From Thiobacillus sp. (GTDB taxonomy: Bacteria > Pseudomonadota > Gammaproteobacteria > Burkholderiales > Thiobacillaceae): 64,000 nucleotides of DNA. Below the pieces are notes generated by a model that was not told the origin of the DNA, made no database searches, and saw only the letters and a program-made list of their open reading frames with translations. Every line of letters begins with the position of its first letter. Within the stretch, counting starts at the first letter, position 1. Of this stretch, positions 48,399 through 57,199 are shown piece after piece. A program made the translations under genes and the position numbers. The stretch spans positions 1 to 64,000 of the forward strand of contig JAUYCF010000044.1 of NCBI GenBank assembly GCA_030692355.1, given 5' to 3'.

Positions 48399-48884
48399 AT
48401 GATTACCGTGACTCAGAACAAGCTCGTATACATTACCTATTCCATCCTCGACGCGCGCGGCATGGTCGTCGAGCAGCACGATATTCCGGTTGGTTACGTG
48501 CAGGGCGCCAACAGCGGCATTTTGCCGGCAATCGAGTCGGCTGTTGCCGGCCGCAAGGTGGGCGACCGGATTGAAATCACGCTGGCGCCGGAAGAAGGGT
48601 ACGGCTTGCGCGACGAGAGCCTGGTATTCGTGGACGACATCGAGAATGTGCCACCGCAATTCCGGCGCGTTGGGGCTGAAGTCATGTTCGAGAACGAGGC
48701 GGGAGAAACCAATGTTTTTTACGTCACATCGATCGAGGACGGCAAGCTCACCCTGGACGGAAACCCTTCGCTGGCCGGACAGAGCGTGACCTGCCTGGTG
48801 AACGTGGTGGATATCCGCGAGGCCACGCCGGAGGAAATCCGCAACGGTCGGCCACTCGATGTTAAAACCGGAACGGTTCATTAA
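48399..48884 (+). CDS. FKBP-type peptidyl-prolyl isomerase, SlyD-like
   Basis: The 161-residue protein has the FKBP core split by an insert-in-flap chaperone domain: VTQNKLVYITYSILDARGMV, PVGYVQGANSGILPAIESAV, KVGDRIEITLAPEEGYGLRD and LAGQSVTCLVNVVDIREATP. It has no His/Cys-rich metal tail, unlike Escherichia coli SlyD. It should catalyse proline isomerisation and assist folding in the cytoplasm. The ATG at 48399 starts the conserved domain. Confidence 0.9.
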   Translation: MITVTQNKLVYITYSILDARGMVVEQHDIPVGYVQGANSGILPAIESAVAGRKVGDRIEITLAPEEGYGLRDESLVFVDDIENVPPQFRRVGAEVMFENEAGETNVFYVTSIEDGKLTLDGNPSLAGQSVTCLVNVVDIREATPEEIRNGRPLDVKTGTVH

Positions 48885-48890
48885 ACCCGG

Positions 48891-48996
48891 ATTGTTCATT
48901 CGGGCGAGATGCTTTGCGTAGGGTGCACTCTGTGCACCGATTGACGCCCGAAGGTGCACGGAGTGCACCCGCCCCATGAATCGTCTAATGAACAAT
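48891..48996. repeat. Nested palindrome with GTGCAC core
   Basis: Outer arms ATTGTTCATT (48891-48900) and AATGAACAAT (48987-48996) are perfect inverted copies. Inside, GGGTGCACTCTGTGCACC (48921-48938) and its partner (48953-48970) match at 17 of 18 positions around a 14-base loop. This looks like a small non-coding mobile or REP-like element after the isomerase gene. Confidence 0.75.
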
Positions 48997-49038
48997 CGTT
49001 AAATCAAATCAGTCCGGCCCGGTGGTCTGGGGACCATA

Positions 49039-49068
49039 AAAAAGGCCGGGAGCGATCCCGGCCTTTTT
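49039..49068. terminator. Bidirectional terminator between convergent genes
   Basis: AAAAAGGCCGGGA, loop GCGA and TCCCGGCCTTTTT form a perfect 13-bp stem with A/T runs on both sides. It serves the isomerase gene (plus) and the exported SCP2-like gene (minus). Confidence 0.9.
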
Positions 49069-49085
49069 CGTGTGGCGTAAGCCGC

Positions 49086-49595
49086 TTACTTCGCAGGGCA
49101 GGCCTGGTCGCCAGGAATCTTGCCCGGCAACTGCAGGAAGGCACCGAATGGTCCCATCACGCCCATGGCTTCCACTTTCGGGCCGGAGAACTTGAGGCGG
49201 CCGAACATCATGGCTTTCATCGGGCCATACTCGCCCGCGCCCATTTCGTTCCAGCGCTCGGTGGTGGCGTGCATGGTGTAGTCGACCGCATGATCCATTT
49301 TGGTGTTTTGCACGGCGCCGCCGTAGACGCAGAGGGCCTTGCCGTCCTTGGGGACGATCTTCATTTCGGTTCGGGTTGTCTCGCCACAGTCGGTGCGATA
49401 CAGGTGAATGATCTTGTAACCGCGGTCCTTGTCATTCTTGATCCATTGGTCAGCCAGGCCATCGGTGAGGGCGGCGTCCTTGTTCCAGGCGTCGCAAGCT
49501 TGCGCGGTCCACTCGGGGGACATCATGGCGGGTGCGGCGTGTGCGGTGGTTGCGAGCACTGCCAGGGCAGCCAGCGCGATTGTCGTGTATTTCAT
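49086..49595 (-). CDS. Exported SCP2-like protein
   Basis: The protein of about 169 residues starts at ATG 49595 behind a near-perfect ribosome-binding site (AAGGAGGT, 5 bases upstream). It has a signal peptide (KYTTIALAALAVLATTAHAA). The C-terminal half, VDYTMHATTERWNEMGAGEY, then PMKAMMFGRLKFSGPKVEAM, resembles the SCP2 sterol/lipid-binding fold in which a small-helix lid covers a hydrophobic cavity. A periplasmic lipid or hydrophobic carrier role is inferred. It has three cysteines. Confidence 0.6.
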   Translation of the reverse strand: MKYTTIALAALAVLATTAHAAPAMMSPEWTAQACDAWNKDAALTDGLADQWIKNDKDRGYKIIHLYRTDCGETTRTEMKIVPKDGKALCVYGGAVQNTKMDHAVDYTMHATTERWNEMGAGEYGPMKAMMFGRLKFSGPKVEAMGVMGPFGAFLQLPGKIPGDQACPAK

Positions 49596-49771
49596 GGGCA
49601 CCTCCTTATGGAATATTGGGTTATGGCTTGACTGTAGTATACGAAGGGAAAATCCTCCGAGGCTGCACGGTAATCATGCCGCACAGGCTTGTCAATGCAG
49701 CCGTCGTTTATTTGCACGTTGTTACAGGAAGGCGTTCTTTTGCCGTCTTCCGCCTGCCGCGGATGCTTTGT

Positions 49772-50437
49772 TCATGAGCCGGTGAAGCTCTGTTCAATCA
49801 GCCGAATGCGTCGGCTGAGCCGATCCAGTTCAGTGGGATCGCCCCGGGCGGCAGCCTGTTGTTGCTGCAGTTTCAGGTAGGTCAGCAGGGGCTGCCGCCA
49901 GCCTCGCTCCGAGGCGGTTTCCGCGGCCAGCGACAGCGTGGCGGCATCGGCTTCCTGGCGCATCACCAGCAGGCTGGCGTCGAGCAGGCGCGCCAGCGGG
50001 TCGGCGATCCGGCTCAGCGCTTCAGGCCGCTTCGCGGCCGGCGCGCGCACCAGATCGCGGTGCTGGCCGGGCAGCAGGGCGACATCGAGGGCTTCCCAGC
50101 GCAGGGTGAGGAAGCGGTAGTAGGCATGATCCGCTGCGTTCGGCGCGCTGCCGGCGAGTTCGGCATATTCGGCGCAGGCGTCGTCGATCAGCATGGCGCG
50201 GCGGGTGGCGCAGCGCACCAGCCACAGGCGCGCGGTCTCGGCGACGCGGCCGGCGCCGCCGGTGGCGCCGACGGCCTGCCGGAAATAGCGCTCGGCGAGG
50301 ATGTTTTCACCCAGCAGGGCATGCTTCTGATAACGCTCGATCAGGTCGGCCGCATCGGTTTTCCAGTCGGGTGGCGGCGGGCCGCCGCGGCAAGCGGTGA
50401 GCAAGGCCAGGCCGGCGAGCATGAGCAGGATCTTCAT
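49772..50437 (-). CDS. Lipoprotein of the MCE transporter operon
   Basis: The 221-residue protein has a lipobox (MLAGLALLTACRGG) and then a soluble helical domain (AADLIERYQKHALLGENILA, and so on). It overlaps the end of the MCE gene by 4 bases (ATGA), so it is the last subunit of the operon. It is not clearly a PqiC/DUF330 protein and looks helical-repeat-like. As the outer-membrane-side partner of an MCE system it may help lipid transfer, which is an inference from context. Confidence 0.7.
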   Translation of the reverse strand: MKILLMLAGLALLTACRGGPPPPDWKTDAADLIERYQKHALLGENILAERYFRQAVGATGGAGRVAETARLWLVRCATRRAMLIDDACAEYAELAGSAPNAADHAYYRFLTLRWEALDVALLPGQHRDLVRAPAAKRPEALSRIADPLARLLDASLLVMRQEADAATLSLAAETASERGWRQPLLTYLKLQQQQAAARGDPTELDRLSRRIRLIEQSFTGS

Positions 50438-51381
50438 GGCAGCTTCACCTCGGGGTCGCGCGCAAACGGCCACATCCTGTTGATCTCGTTGACCAGCGCG
50501 TTGGCCTTGCGCACGGCATCGTCGATCTCGTTGCGCAGCGTGGCGATGTCCTGCGTCCCTTCCTTGACGTCGGCGGAAATCTCCACGGCATTGGTCATCA
50601 GGGCATCGGCTTTCTTCAGGCTGGATTGCGCGTCGTTCAGCATCAATCGAATCTGGGCCAGCGATTCGCGCGTCTGTTCGGCCATGCCGTCCGGCGCGAA
50701 CAGCCACTGATCGGCTTTGCCGGCCATGCCGTCCACCTTCGCCACCAGGCCGTCGAGCTTGCCGATGAGGGCACGGGTCTTGTCGAGAGAATCGGTTACC
50801 GCGCGGGCCTTTTCCGGGCTGCCGAGGATGCTTTCCAGCATGCCGTATTCGCCGGTCATGCGCCCGGTCATCGTCTTGACGTTGGCCAGGGTGGCATTGA
50901 TTTCGCCATCCTTGCGGGTGAGGTATTCGACATTGTCGAGAACCGCCTTCACCCGTTCGACCAGTGCGGGAAGCTCCTTGCTGATGTCGGAGGTCAGCAG
51001 CAGCACGGTGGCGTTGTCGGGCAGTGCGGGGGCGTCGAGATCGGGCGAGTCGACGTGGATCCTGGCGCCGCCGACGATGGGCTTGTCGAGGGTGAAGGTG
51101 CTGCTCTCCTTCAGCCATTTTGCATTGCGTTTGAAGAGCGTGGCGTGAATGATGATGCCGCCCTCCTCATTCAGCCCCAGCGTGGTGACGCGGCCGATTT
51201 CGATGCCGGAAAACACCACCGGCACCCCGGGCGCGACGCCATCGGCGCTGGCCGCGGCGAGTTGCAGGTGGAAGGTGTCTTCAAAAAAGCCGCGCGCATG
51301 CAGCAGATACACCACGAATGCGCCCGCCAGCAGCAGCGAGGCGGCGGCAAACAATCCCACCTTGAAATGCAGTTTGTTCAT
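50434..51381 (-). CDS. MlaD/MCE-family lipid transport protein
   Basis: The 315-residue protein has one N-terminal membrane anchor (FKVGLFAAASLLLAGAFVVY) and a single MCE domain (GVAPGVPVVFSGIEIGRVTT, then KPIVGGARIHVDS). A long helical C-terminal region with repeated heptads (LVERVKAVLDNVEYLTRK onward) follows. MCE proteins form hexameric rings that carry lipids between membranes. It is coupled to the ATPase-like gene upstream (overlap 51381/51378) and the lipoprotein downstream. Confidence 0.9.
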   Translation of the reverse strand: MNKLHFKVGLFAAASLLLAGAFVVYLLHARGFFEDTFHLQLAAASADGVAPGVPVVFSGIEIGRVTTLGLNEEGGIIIHATLFKRNAKWLKESSTFTLDKPIVGGARIHVDSPDLDAPALPDNATVLLLTSDISKELPALVERVKAVLDNVEYLTRKDGEINATLANVKTMTGRMTGEYGMLESILGSPEKARAVTDSLDKTRALIGKLDGLVAKVDGMAGKADQWLFAPDGMAEQTRESLAQIRLMLNDAQSSLKKADALMTNAVEISADVKEGTQDIATLRNEIDDAVRKANALVNEINRMWPFARDPEVKLP

Positions 51382-51809
51382 TCCGAATCAAGTGCCTGTT
51401 TATAGAGAGCCTGGTTCCAGCTGAAGTCGTAAATTTCCCAGGTGCCCGTCATGTCTGCCCGCGCCGCCAGTTGCCCGATGAAGGCGGGATAGGGCACATC
51501 GTAAAGCATGGCGCCGGGGCGGTCGATTACCAGGCGCGGGCGCTTGAGGATGAGCGCGCGTGCAAGCTGGGTGACGAAACGCTGCGCCGGCGTCATGTCG
51601 GGGTCGCGCAGCAGCGCTATATCGGCATGCCCCAGCTGATCCAGCATGGCCTGCGCCTGCCGGGCCGATTCGGCTGCGCTGCAATGGCGCTGGTAGAGCG
51701 GAATCAGCGCAATGTTTTCGAGCGCCGACAGGTTCGCCCGCAGCGGCAGATTGGGGGCAACGCGCGCCACGTCGTCGGGCAGGGCGGCAACGGCAGCCAT
51801 CAGCGCCAT
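51378..51809 (-). CDS. Degenerate ABC ATPase-like subunit without Walker A
   Basis: Between the permease and MCE genes, where the MlaF-type ATPase is expected, lies a frame of about 143 residues (ATG 51809; an in-frame upstream stretch reaches into the permease gene but has no good start). It matches only the part after the Q-loop: LRANLSALENIALIPLYQ, a signature-like TPAQRFVTQLARALILKRP and a weakened Walker B (RLVIDRP in place of hhhhDEP). No GxxGxGKS/T sequence precedes it. Either the subunit is inactive and structural, or it works with an ATPase encoded elsewhere. Overlaps with both neighbours argue it is still translated. Confidence 0.65.
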   Translation of the reverse strand: MALMAAVAALPDDVARVAPNLPLRANLSALENIALIPLYQRHCSAAESARQAQAMLDQLGHADIALLRDPDMTPAQRFVTQLARALILKRPRLVIDRPGAMLYDVPYPAFIGQLAARADMTGTWEIYDFSWNQALYKQALDSE

Positions 51810-51826
51810 GCGGTCGGCAAACGGGG

Positions 51827-52621
51827 TCAGACGTATTTGAGCGCTAATGACACCACCTCGATCGTCACAATGGCGAAGAACACCCGCATCATGCCGCGCA
51901 GCACGGAGACCGGAACCATGAAGAGTTTTTTCGGCGTTTCGAGCCCGGCGGTGACCGGGATCAGGGTGACCGCCAGCCCGAACAGCGCGCATTTGACGAG
52001 CAGCCCCGTCATGATCGTGAAATCGAAGATTTTTGCGATGGTCCGGGTATACGGTTCAAAACCTGCTGCGCTCATGCCATATATGGAAAGGTAGCCCATC
52101 AGCAGGGCAAGCAGACCGGCCAGGCCGGCGAGCATGACGACCGAGACCACGCCGCCGATCAGCCGTGGCAGAAACTCGAACTGCATCGGCGGAACCTTGC
52201 AGTGTGCCAGCGCATCCAATTCATTGTTGACCTGCATCAGGGCGACTTCGGTGTTGATTGCGCTGCCGGAACGCAAGGCGACAAAGAGCGCGGTCAGGAA
52301 AGGCAGCAGTTCGAGCACCAGCACGCGAATGGTCATTTCGCTGGCGAATGCGGTGAGGCCGAAATCGCGTGCGGTGGACAGGATGATGGTGATGATGAGC
52401 CATGAAATGACCAGTGCGTAGCCGAGGAAAACATGCAGAATCTGCACGGCGGTAAAGTAAACCTGCTTCACGACCACATCGAAGGTGGCGCGGTTCCAGG
52501 TGGTGCGATCCAGCAGCAGCAAGCCGGCCTTGGCCAGAAAGGCAAACATGCCGTAACCGACGGTAAACCAGCCGGTGACTTTGGCGCCGAGCGATTCGAT
52601 GGATGTCGCAAGAAAATTCAT
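51827..52621 (-). CDS. MlaE-family ABC transporter permease
   Basis: The 264-residue integral membrane protein has an N-terminal amphipathic part and about five helices. The MlaE signature region is ELLPFLTALFVALRSGSAIN followed by TEVALMQVNNELDALAHCKV and FEFLPRLIGGVVSVVMLAGL. It lacks the exact glycine-rich GRVGSA motif of canonical MlaE (ALRSGSAIN here). It heads the four-gene MCE operon, and its end overlaps the possible beginning of the ATPase-like frame. Confidence 0.88.
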   Translation of the reverse strand: MNFLATSIESLGAKVTGWFTVGYGMFAFLAKAGLLLLDRTTWNRATFDVVVKQVYFTAVQILHVFLGYALVISWLIITIILSTARDFGLTAFASEMTIRVLVLELLPFLTALFVALRSGSAINTEVALMQVNNELDALAHCKVPPMQFEFLPRLIGGVVSVVMLAGLAGLLALLMGYLSIYGMSAAGFEPYTRTIAKIFDFTIMTGLLVKCALFGLAVTLIPVTAGLETPKKLFMVPVSVLRGMMRVFFAIVTIEVVSLALKYV

Positions 52622-52720
52622 CGCGGCATCTTAACTCTGTATAAGACGCTTGTGACGTCGACGGTGCTTGCGCCGTCGGATGACAGACCATACGGTTTTG
52701 AACCTGGACGGAGAAGACAC

Positions 52721-53254
52721 ATGATGAAAACATCCTTGATATCGACGGTCGCGCTGGTATTGTGCGTCGCGTCGGCGACGGCCTGGGCCGCGTCCGGAAC
52801 GGTTTTGCGCAATGACAAGCTCTATAGTCAGCCCAGTGCAAGCGCCCGCGTGACGGCCAGCGTGCCCAAGGGCGCCAGCGTCGAGATCCTCGCCAGGCAG
52901 GGCGGCTGGCTGCGCGTGAAGGCCGGCAATTCCACCGGCTGGATCCGGCTGCTCTCGGTGCGCGCGGGGGCGGGCGGACTGGGCGGGGTCGGCGTGGGCG
53001 ATGTGGTGGGGGCCGCCACCACCCGCTCCGACCCCACTCGCGTCGTCGCGGTGGCCGGCCTGCGCGGCCTGAATGAGGAAGATTTGAAACAGGCCCAATT
53101 CAATGCCGACGAGCTGGCGCGGCTGGACGCCTTGAAGGTGACCGCGGCGCAGGCCAGAAGCTTCGCCGGCCAGTCCGGCCTGGTCGCAGTCAGGGTGCCG
53201 GCCCTGCCCAAACCCAAACCCGAGCAATCTTCTTCGCCATGGGAGAACAACTGA
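52721..53254 (+). CDS. Exported bacterial SH3-domain protein
   Basis: From ATG 52721 (an alternative ATG is at 52724), with GGAGAAG upstream, the protein has 177 residues. A signal peptide ends near ATAWAASG. An SH3b domain follows (GTVLRNDKLYSQPSASARVT, then KGASVEILARQGGWLRVKAG, NSTGWIRLLSV). The C-terminal part is glycine-rich and then helical. It probably binds cell-wall or protein ligands in the periplasm. Its TGA overlaps the ATG of the protease gene. Confidence 0.8.
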   Translation: MMKTSLISTVALVLCVASATAWAASGTVLRNDKLYSQPSASARVTASVPKGASVEILARQGGWLRVKAGNSTGWIRLLSVRAGAGGLGGVGVGDVVGAATTRSDPTRVVAVAGLRGLNEEDLKQAQFNADELARLDALKVTAAQARSFAGQSGLVAVRVPALPKPKPEQSSSPWENN

Positions 53255-54195
53255 TGAAAATCAAACTGATGCTATTGGCCGTTACGCTGGTTTCTTTCAG
53301 CGGGGGGGCAGCCGCGTTCGATCTGGGCAAGTTTCTCGAAGATCGGGTTAAACAGGAGCTGAACAAGGACAAGCCGGCACAGCCGGAGCCGTCCCAAACC
53401 ACGAAACAGGCGCCTGCGGCGTCCCAGAGCGCCGCCGCATCGCCGCCCCCGGCCGGGCAGAAAGTCGACGCTGCGCAACTGGGCTTTGCCCTGTTCGGCG
53501 ATTACTCGCTGGAGGAGGAAAACCGCATCGGCAGCCAGATTTCCGGCAACCTGCTGGGTGCGGTGCAACTGGTGCGCGACGACGAGCTGCAGAATTATGT
53601 CAACCTGGTTGGCCACTGGGTGGCGCTGCAAAGCGGGCGCCAGGACGTCACCTGGCGTTTCGGCGTGCTCGACACCGAGGATATCAATGCCTTCGCTGCG
53701 CCGGGAGGCTATATTTTTGTGACCAGAGGCCTGTATCGCCTGCTTGACAACGAGGCCGATCTGGCCGGGGTGCTGGGGCATGAAATCGCCCATGTCACCC
53801 AGAAGCATCATCTCAAGGTGTTGAAGCAGTCCAGCCTGATCGGTGCGCTGGGACAGGCCGCCAGCCGCAAGGCGCGGGGCAGTGACCCGGTGGTGCAGAA
53901 CCTGATCGGCAATGGCGCGGAAATCATGGCGCGCGGACTCGACAAGAATGCCGAATACGAGGCCGATCGCGTCGGCATGGTGTACGCGGCGCGCGCCGGC
54001 TACACCCCCTGGGGGCTGCCGGGCGTATTGCAGAACATGGCAGGCCTGCCCGCCAGGGACAGCCGTACCGGCCTGCTCTACAAGACCCACCCGCATCCGG
54101 CCGATCGCCTCGCAGCGCTGGGTGAAGCGGTGGATGGGCGTCTCGACGACGTGCGTGGCAAGGAAGTGGCGGATCGCTTCTACCGCATCCGGTGA
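53254..54195 (+). CDS. M48-family metalloprotease (periplasmic)
   Basis: The protein of about 313 residues has a signal peptide (LMLLAVTLVSFSGGAAAFD) and the zinc motif HEIAHVTQKHH. The third ligand glutamate lies in NAEYEADRVGM, and THPHPADRLAAL is near the C-terminus. The linker after the signal is Pro/Gln-rich. Related M48 proteins (BepA/LoiP) act in outer-membrane quality control. It is coupled by overlaps to the SH3 gene and the cyclase gene. Confidence 0.9.
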   Translation: MKIKLMLLAVTLVSFSGGAAAFDLGKFLEDRVKQELNKDKPAQPEPSQTTKQAPAASQSAAASPPPAGQKVDAAQLGFALFGDYSLEEENRIGSQISGNLLGAVQLVRDDELQNYVNLVGHWVALQSGRQDVTWRFGVLDTEDINAFAAPGGYIFVTRGLYRLLDNEADLAGVLGHEIAHVTQKHHLKVLKQSSLIGALGQAASRKARGSDPVVQNLIGNGAEIMARGLDKNAEYEADRVGMVYAARAGYTPWGLPGVLQNMAGLPARDSRTGLLYKTHPHPADRLAALGEAVDGRLDDVRGKEVADRFYRIR

Positions 54196-56408
54196 GGCGC
54201 ATTCCTTCCGGCATGGCGCAGGCGGGACTGTCTGCGCTATTCGTTCTGCTGATCGCGGCGCATGTTGCGGGGCTGATTCACATCGCGTCCATGCAGCGTG
54301 CAGAGGACTGGCTGTATGACGCCTGGCTGATGCGCACTGCCCCGGTCGGGGCGGATGATCGCGTGGCTATCCTCGACATCGACGAGGCCAGCCTGAAAAG
54401 CCTCGGCCGCTGGCCGTGGAGCCGCGACACCATGGCCGCGCTGGTCGAGCAGCTGTTCGACCATTATGGAGTGGCGGCGGTCGGCTTCGACGTGGTGTTC
54501 GCCGAGCCGGACACGAGTTCGGGTCTCGATACCCTCAAGCAGCTGGCGTATCGTGATCTGGCGGGCAGCCGCGACTTCAGGGCGGCCCTCGAACAGCTTG
54601 CGCCGCGCCTCGATTACGACGCCCGCTTTGCGCAGGCGCTGGCCGAGCAGCCCATTTCGCTAGGCTATTACTTCATCCCGCAAGGACATGGCGACGCCAG
54701 GACCGGCATGTTGCCGCCGCCGTTGCTGCCGGCCGATGCTTTCAGCCCGCTGCAGCCCGGTACGCCGCCGCCCACCGGCTATGGCGCGAACCTGGCCGCT
54801 TTCCAGCAGGCGGCGCAGGGCGCCGGTTTCTTCAACATGCGGGCCGACGAGGACGGCACGGCGCGGCAGATGGCCCTGATCAGCCCGTTCGGCGAGGGCT
54901 ATCACCTGGCGCTGTCGGCGTCCACCCTGCGGGTGGCGTTCGGCGGCGATCCGGCCCTTGCCGGCATCGACCAGCAGTCGGCGCTGGGGCGGCAGTATCG
55001 GTCGCCGTGGCTGGAGGTGGGTGGCCTTCGCGTCCCGCTCAGCGCGGACGGCACCGTGCATGTGCCGTATCGCGCCGGCTCGCCTTTCCCCTACCTTTCG
55101 GCGGCCCAGGTGCTGGCGGGCAAGGCGCCGCTGGAACAGCTGGAAAACCGTATCGTGCTGCTGGGTTCGACCGCGCCGGGGCTGACCGACCTACGCGTGA
55201 CGCCATTTTCCAATGCCTTTCCGGGGGTCGAGATTCATGCCCACCTGATCGCCGGCATGCTCGACGGCACCACGCGCGTCACGCCGCCGTGGGCGGCCGA
55301 CGCGCGGCTGGCCGCTGTGCTGCTGCTGGGCGCCTTGCTGACGGCGGTGCTGCTGCGCTTCGGGCCGACCGCCGGGCTGGTGGCCGCCATCGTCCTGTTG
55401 GCGGTGCTGCTGGCCGCCTATGCCGCGGCATGGTCGCGCTTCTGGGTGGTGCCGATGGCGGCGCCGATGCTGGCGCTGTTCGGCCTCTATGCGCTCAATA
55501 CCGCCTACGGCTTTTTTGCCGCAACGCGCAGCAAGCGCCAGATCACCAAGCTGTTCGGCCAGTACGTGCCGCCCGAACTGGCCGCCGAAATGAGCCAGAA
55601 CCCGGCGCATTACACGATGGAAGGGCAGTCGCGCGAGATGAGCGTGCTGTTTTCCGACATCCGCGGCTTCACCAATTTTTCCGAGAAGCTGCCGCCGACC
55701 GAGCTCTCCGAAGTGCTGAACGCCTATCTGTCGACGATGACGCGCATCATCCAGCAGCAGCGCGGCACCATCGACAAATACATCGGCGACGCCATCATGG
55801 CGTTCTGGAACGCGCCGGTGGACTTGAACGACCACGCCACCCGCGCCGTGCAGACCGCGCTCGACATGCAGGCCGCGCTGCCGCAGCTGAACCGGGAGTT
55901 CGCCGCGCGCGGCTGGCCGGAGGTCAAGATCGGCGTCGGCGTCAATACCGGGCGCATGAGCGTCGGCAACATGGGCTCGGAATTCCGCATGGCGTACACC
56001 GTGATGGGCGACGCGGTGAACCTCGGCTCGCGCCTCGAAGGCATCACCAAGCAGTACGGCGTCGGCATTCTCGTCACGCAGCCCACGGTCGACGCCGATC
56101 CGCTGCATGCCTTCATGAAAGTCGACGAAGTGCGGGTCAAGGGCAAGGAAACCCCGGTGGCCATCTACGAACCGCTGGGACCGAAGGAGGGGCTTGCCGA
56201 CGCGGTGCGCCAGGATGCGGACGAGTTTGAAGCCGCATTCGCGCGCTATCAGGCGCAGGACTGGGACGCTGCCGAAGCCGCCCTGCAGGCCCTCAACGCC
56301 CGCGCGCCGCGCCCGCTGTACGATATCTACCTGGCGCGCTTCGCGCATTTCCGCGAATCGCCCCCGCCCGCCGACTGGGACGGCGTGTTCGTTTACACCA
56401 CCAAATAG
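54192..56408 (+). CDS. CHASE2-domain class III adenylate/guanylate cyclase
   Basis: The 738-residue sensor has an N-terminal helix and a periplasmic CHASE2 domain (LYDAWLMRTAPVGADDRVAI, then VGFDVVFAEPD and LENRIVLLGSTAPGLTDLRV). Three membrane helices (about 375-450) and a cytoplasmic class III cyclase domain (VLFSDIRGFTNFSEKLPPTE, KYIGDAIMAFWNAP, VNTGRMSVGNMGSEFRMAYT) follow. Metal aspartates are present. It starts with GTG overlapping the protease stop. A phosphodiesterase-like gene follows, suggesting a complete cyclic-nucleotide module. Whether the product is cAMP or cGMP is not certain. Confidence 0.92.
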   Translation: MRRIPSGMAQAGLSALFVLLIAAHVAGLIHIASMQRAEDWLYDAWLMRTAPVGADDRVAILDIDEASLKSLGRWPWSRDTMAALVEQLFDHYGVAAVGFDVVFAEPDTSSGLDTLKQLAYRDLAGSRDFRAALEQLAPRLDYDARFAQALAEQPISLGYYFIPQGHGDARTGMLPPPLLPADAFSPLQPGTPPPTGYGANLAAFQQAAQGAGFFNMRADEDGTARQMALISPFGEGYHLALSASTLRVAFGGDPALAGIDQQSALGRQYRSPWLEVGGLRVPLSADGTVHVPYRAGSPFPYLSAAQVLAGKAPLEQLENRIVLLGSTAPGLTDLRVTPFSNAFPGVEIHAHLIAGMLDGTTRVTPPWAADARLAAVLLLGALLTAVLLRFGPTAGLVAAIVLLAVLLAAYAAAWSRFWVVPMAAPMLALFGLYALNTAYGFFAATRSKRQITKLFGQYVPPELAAEMSQNPAHYTMEGQSREMSVLFSDIRGFTNFSEKLPPTELSEVLNAYLSTMTRIIQQQRGTIDKYIGDAIMAFWNAPVDLNDHATRAVQTALDMQAALPQLNREFAARGWPEVKIGVGVNTGRMSVGNMGSEFRMAYTVMGDAVNLGSRLEGITKQYGVGILVTQPTVDADPLHAFMKVDEVRVKGKETPVAIYEPLGPKEGLADAVRQDADEFEAAFARYQAQDWDAAEAALQALNARAPRPLYDIYLARFAHFRESPPPADWDGVFVYTTK

Positions 56409-56424
56409 CCACGATAAAACAGCC

Positions 56425-57189
56425 ATGAAACTTACCGTATTGGGCTGCAGCGGCGGCATCGGCAGCGGCCGTCACACCACCTGCCTCAAGGTCGACGACG
56501 ACGTGCTGATCGACGCCGGCACCGGCATCACCACGCTCGACTTCGAGCAACTGGTGAAAATCGACCACATCTTCCTCACCCATGCCCATCTCGACCACGT
56601 GCTGGGGCTGCCGCTGCTGCTCGACAGCGTGGGCGACCTGCGCACCGCCCCGCTGACGGTGCATGCGCTGCCCGAGGTGCTGGAGGCCTTGTCCAGCCAC
56701 CTGTTCAACTGGCAGCTTTGGCCGGATTTTCGCGAGATTCCGAGTGCGGAGGCGCCCTGGCTGCGGTTTGCGCCTTTGGGGCTCGGGGAGGCGTTTACCC
56801 TGAACGGCCGCACCTTCACCCCGCTGCCGGTGATCCACGCGGTGCCGGCGTGCGGCCTTCGTCTGGCCACGGAAGCGGGCAGCCTGGTGTTCAGCGGCGA
56901 CACCACCCACAGCGACGCCTTCATCGCCGCGCTCAACGCCATTCCCGACCTGCGTCACCTCATCATCGAGACCTCGTTCGAAAATGCGCTGGCCGACATC
57001 GCGCAGGCATCCAGGCACCACTGGCCCGATTCGCTTGCGGCGGAACTGCGGATGCTCAGGGTGCGGCCCGAAGTCTGGATCACGCACCTCAAACCCGGCA
57101 ACGAGTCGGCGATCATGAACGAGCTGCGCGAGGCAGCGCCGGGATGGGGCGTGGAGGCCTTGATGCAGGGCCAGGTGATCGAGATATAG
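56425..57189 (+). CDS. Metallo-beta-lactamase-fold hydrolase, class II cyclic-nucleotide phosphodiesterase-like
   Basis: The 254-residue protein has the MBL signature THAHLDHVLGLPLLL, later zinc ligands in PVIHAVPACG, VFSGDTTHSDA and WITHLKPGNES, and a start (LTVLGCSGGIGSGRHTTCL) like class II 3',5'-cyclic-nucleotide phosphodiesterases. It starts 16 bases after the cyclase gene, so one enzyme would make and the other degrade the same messenger. Functional pairing is inferred from adjacency. Confidence 0.85.
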   Translation: MKLTVLGCSGGIGSGRHTTCLKVDDDVLIDAGTGITTLDFEQLVKIDHIFLTHAHLDHVLGLPLLLDSVGDLRTAPLTVHALPEVLEALSSHLFNWQLWPDFREIPSAEAPWLRFAPLGLGEAFTLNGRTFTPLPVIHAVPACGLRLATEAGSLVFSGDTTHSDAFIAALNAIPDLRHLIIETSFENALADIAQASRHHWPDSLAAELRMLRVRPEVWITHLKPGNESAIMNELREAAPGWGVEALMQGQVIEI

Positions 57190-57199
57190 ACCGCTCGCC

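Noticed and set aside
55007..56230. A long second plus-strand frame inside the CHASE2-cyclase gene.
   Set aside because: The cyclase frame has intact conserved motifs throughout, and the alternative frame is Arg/Ala-rich noise.
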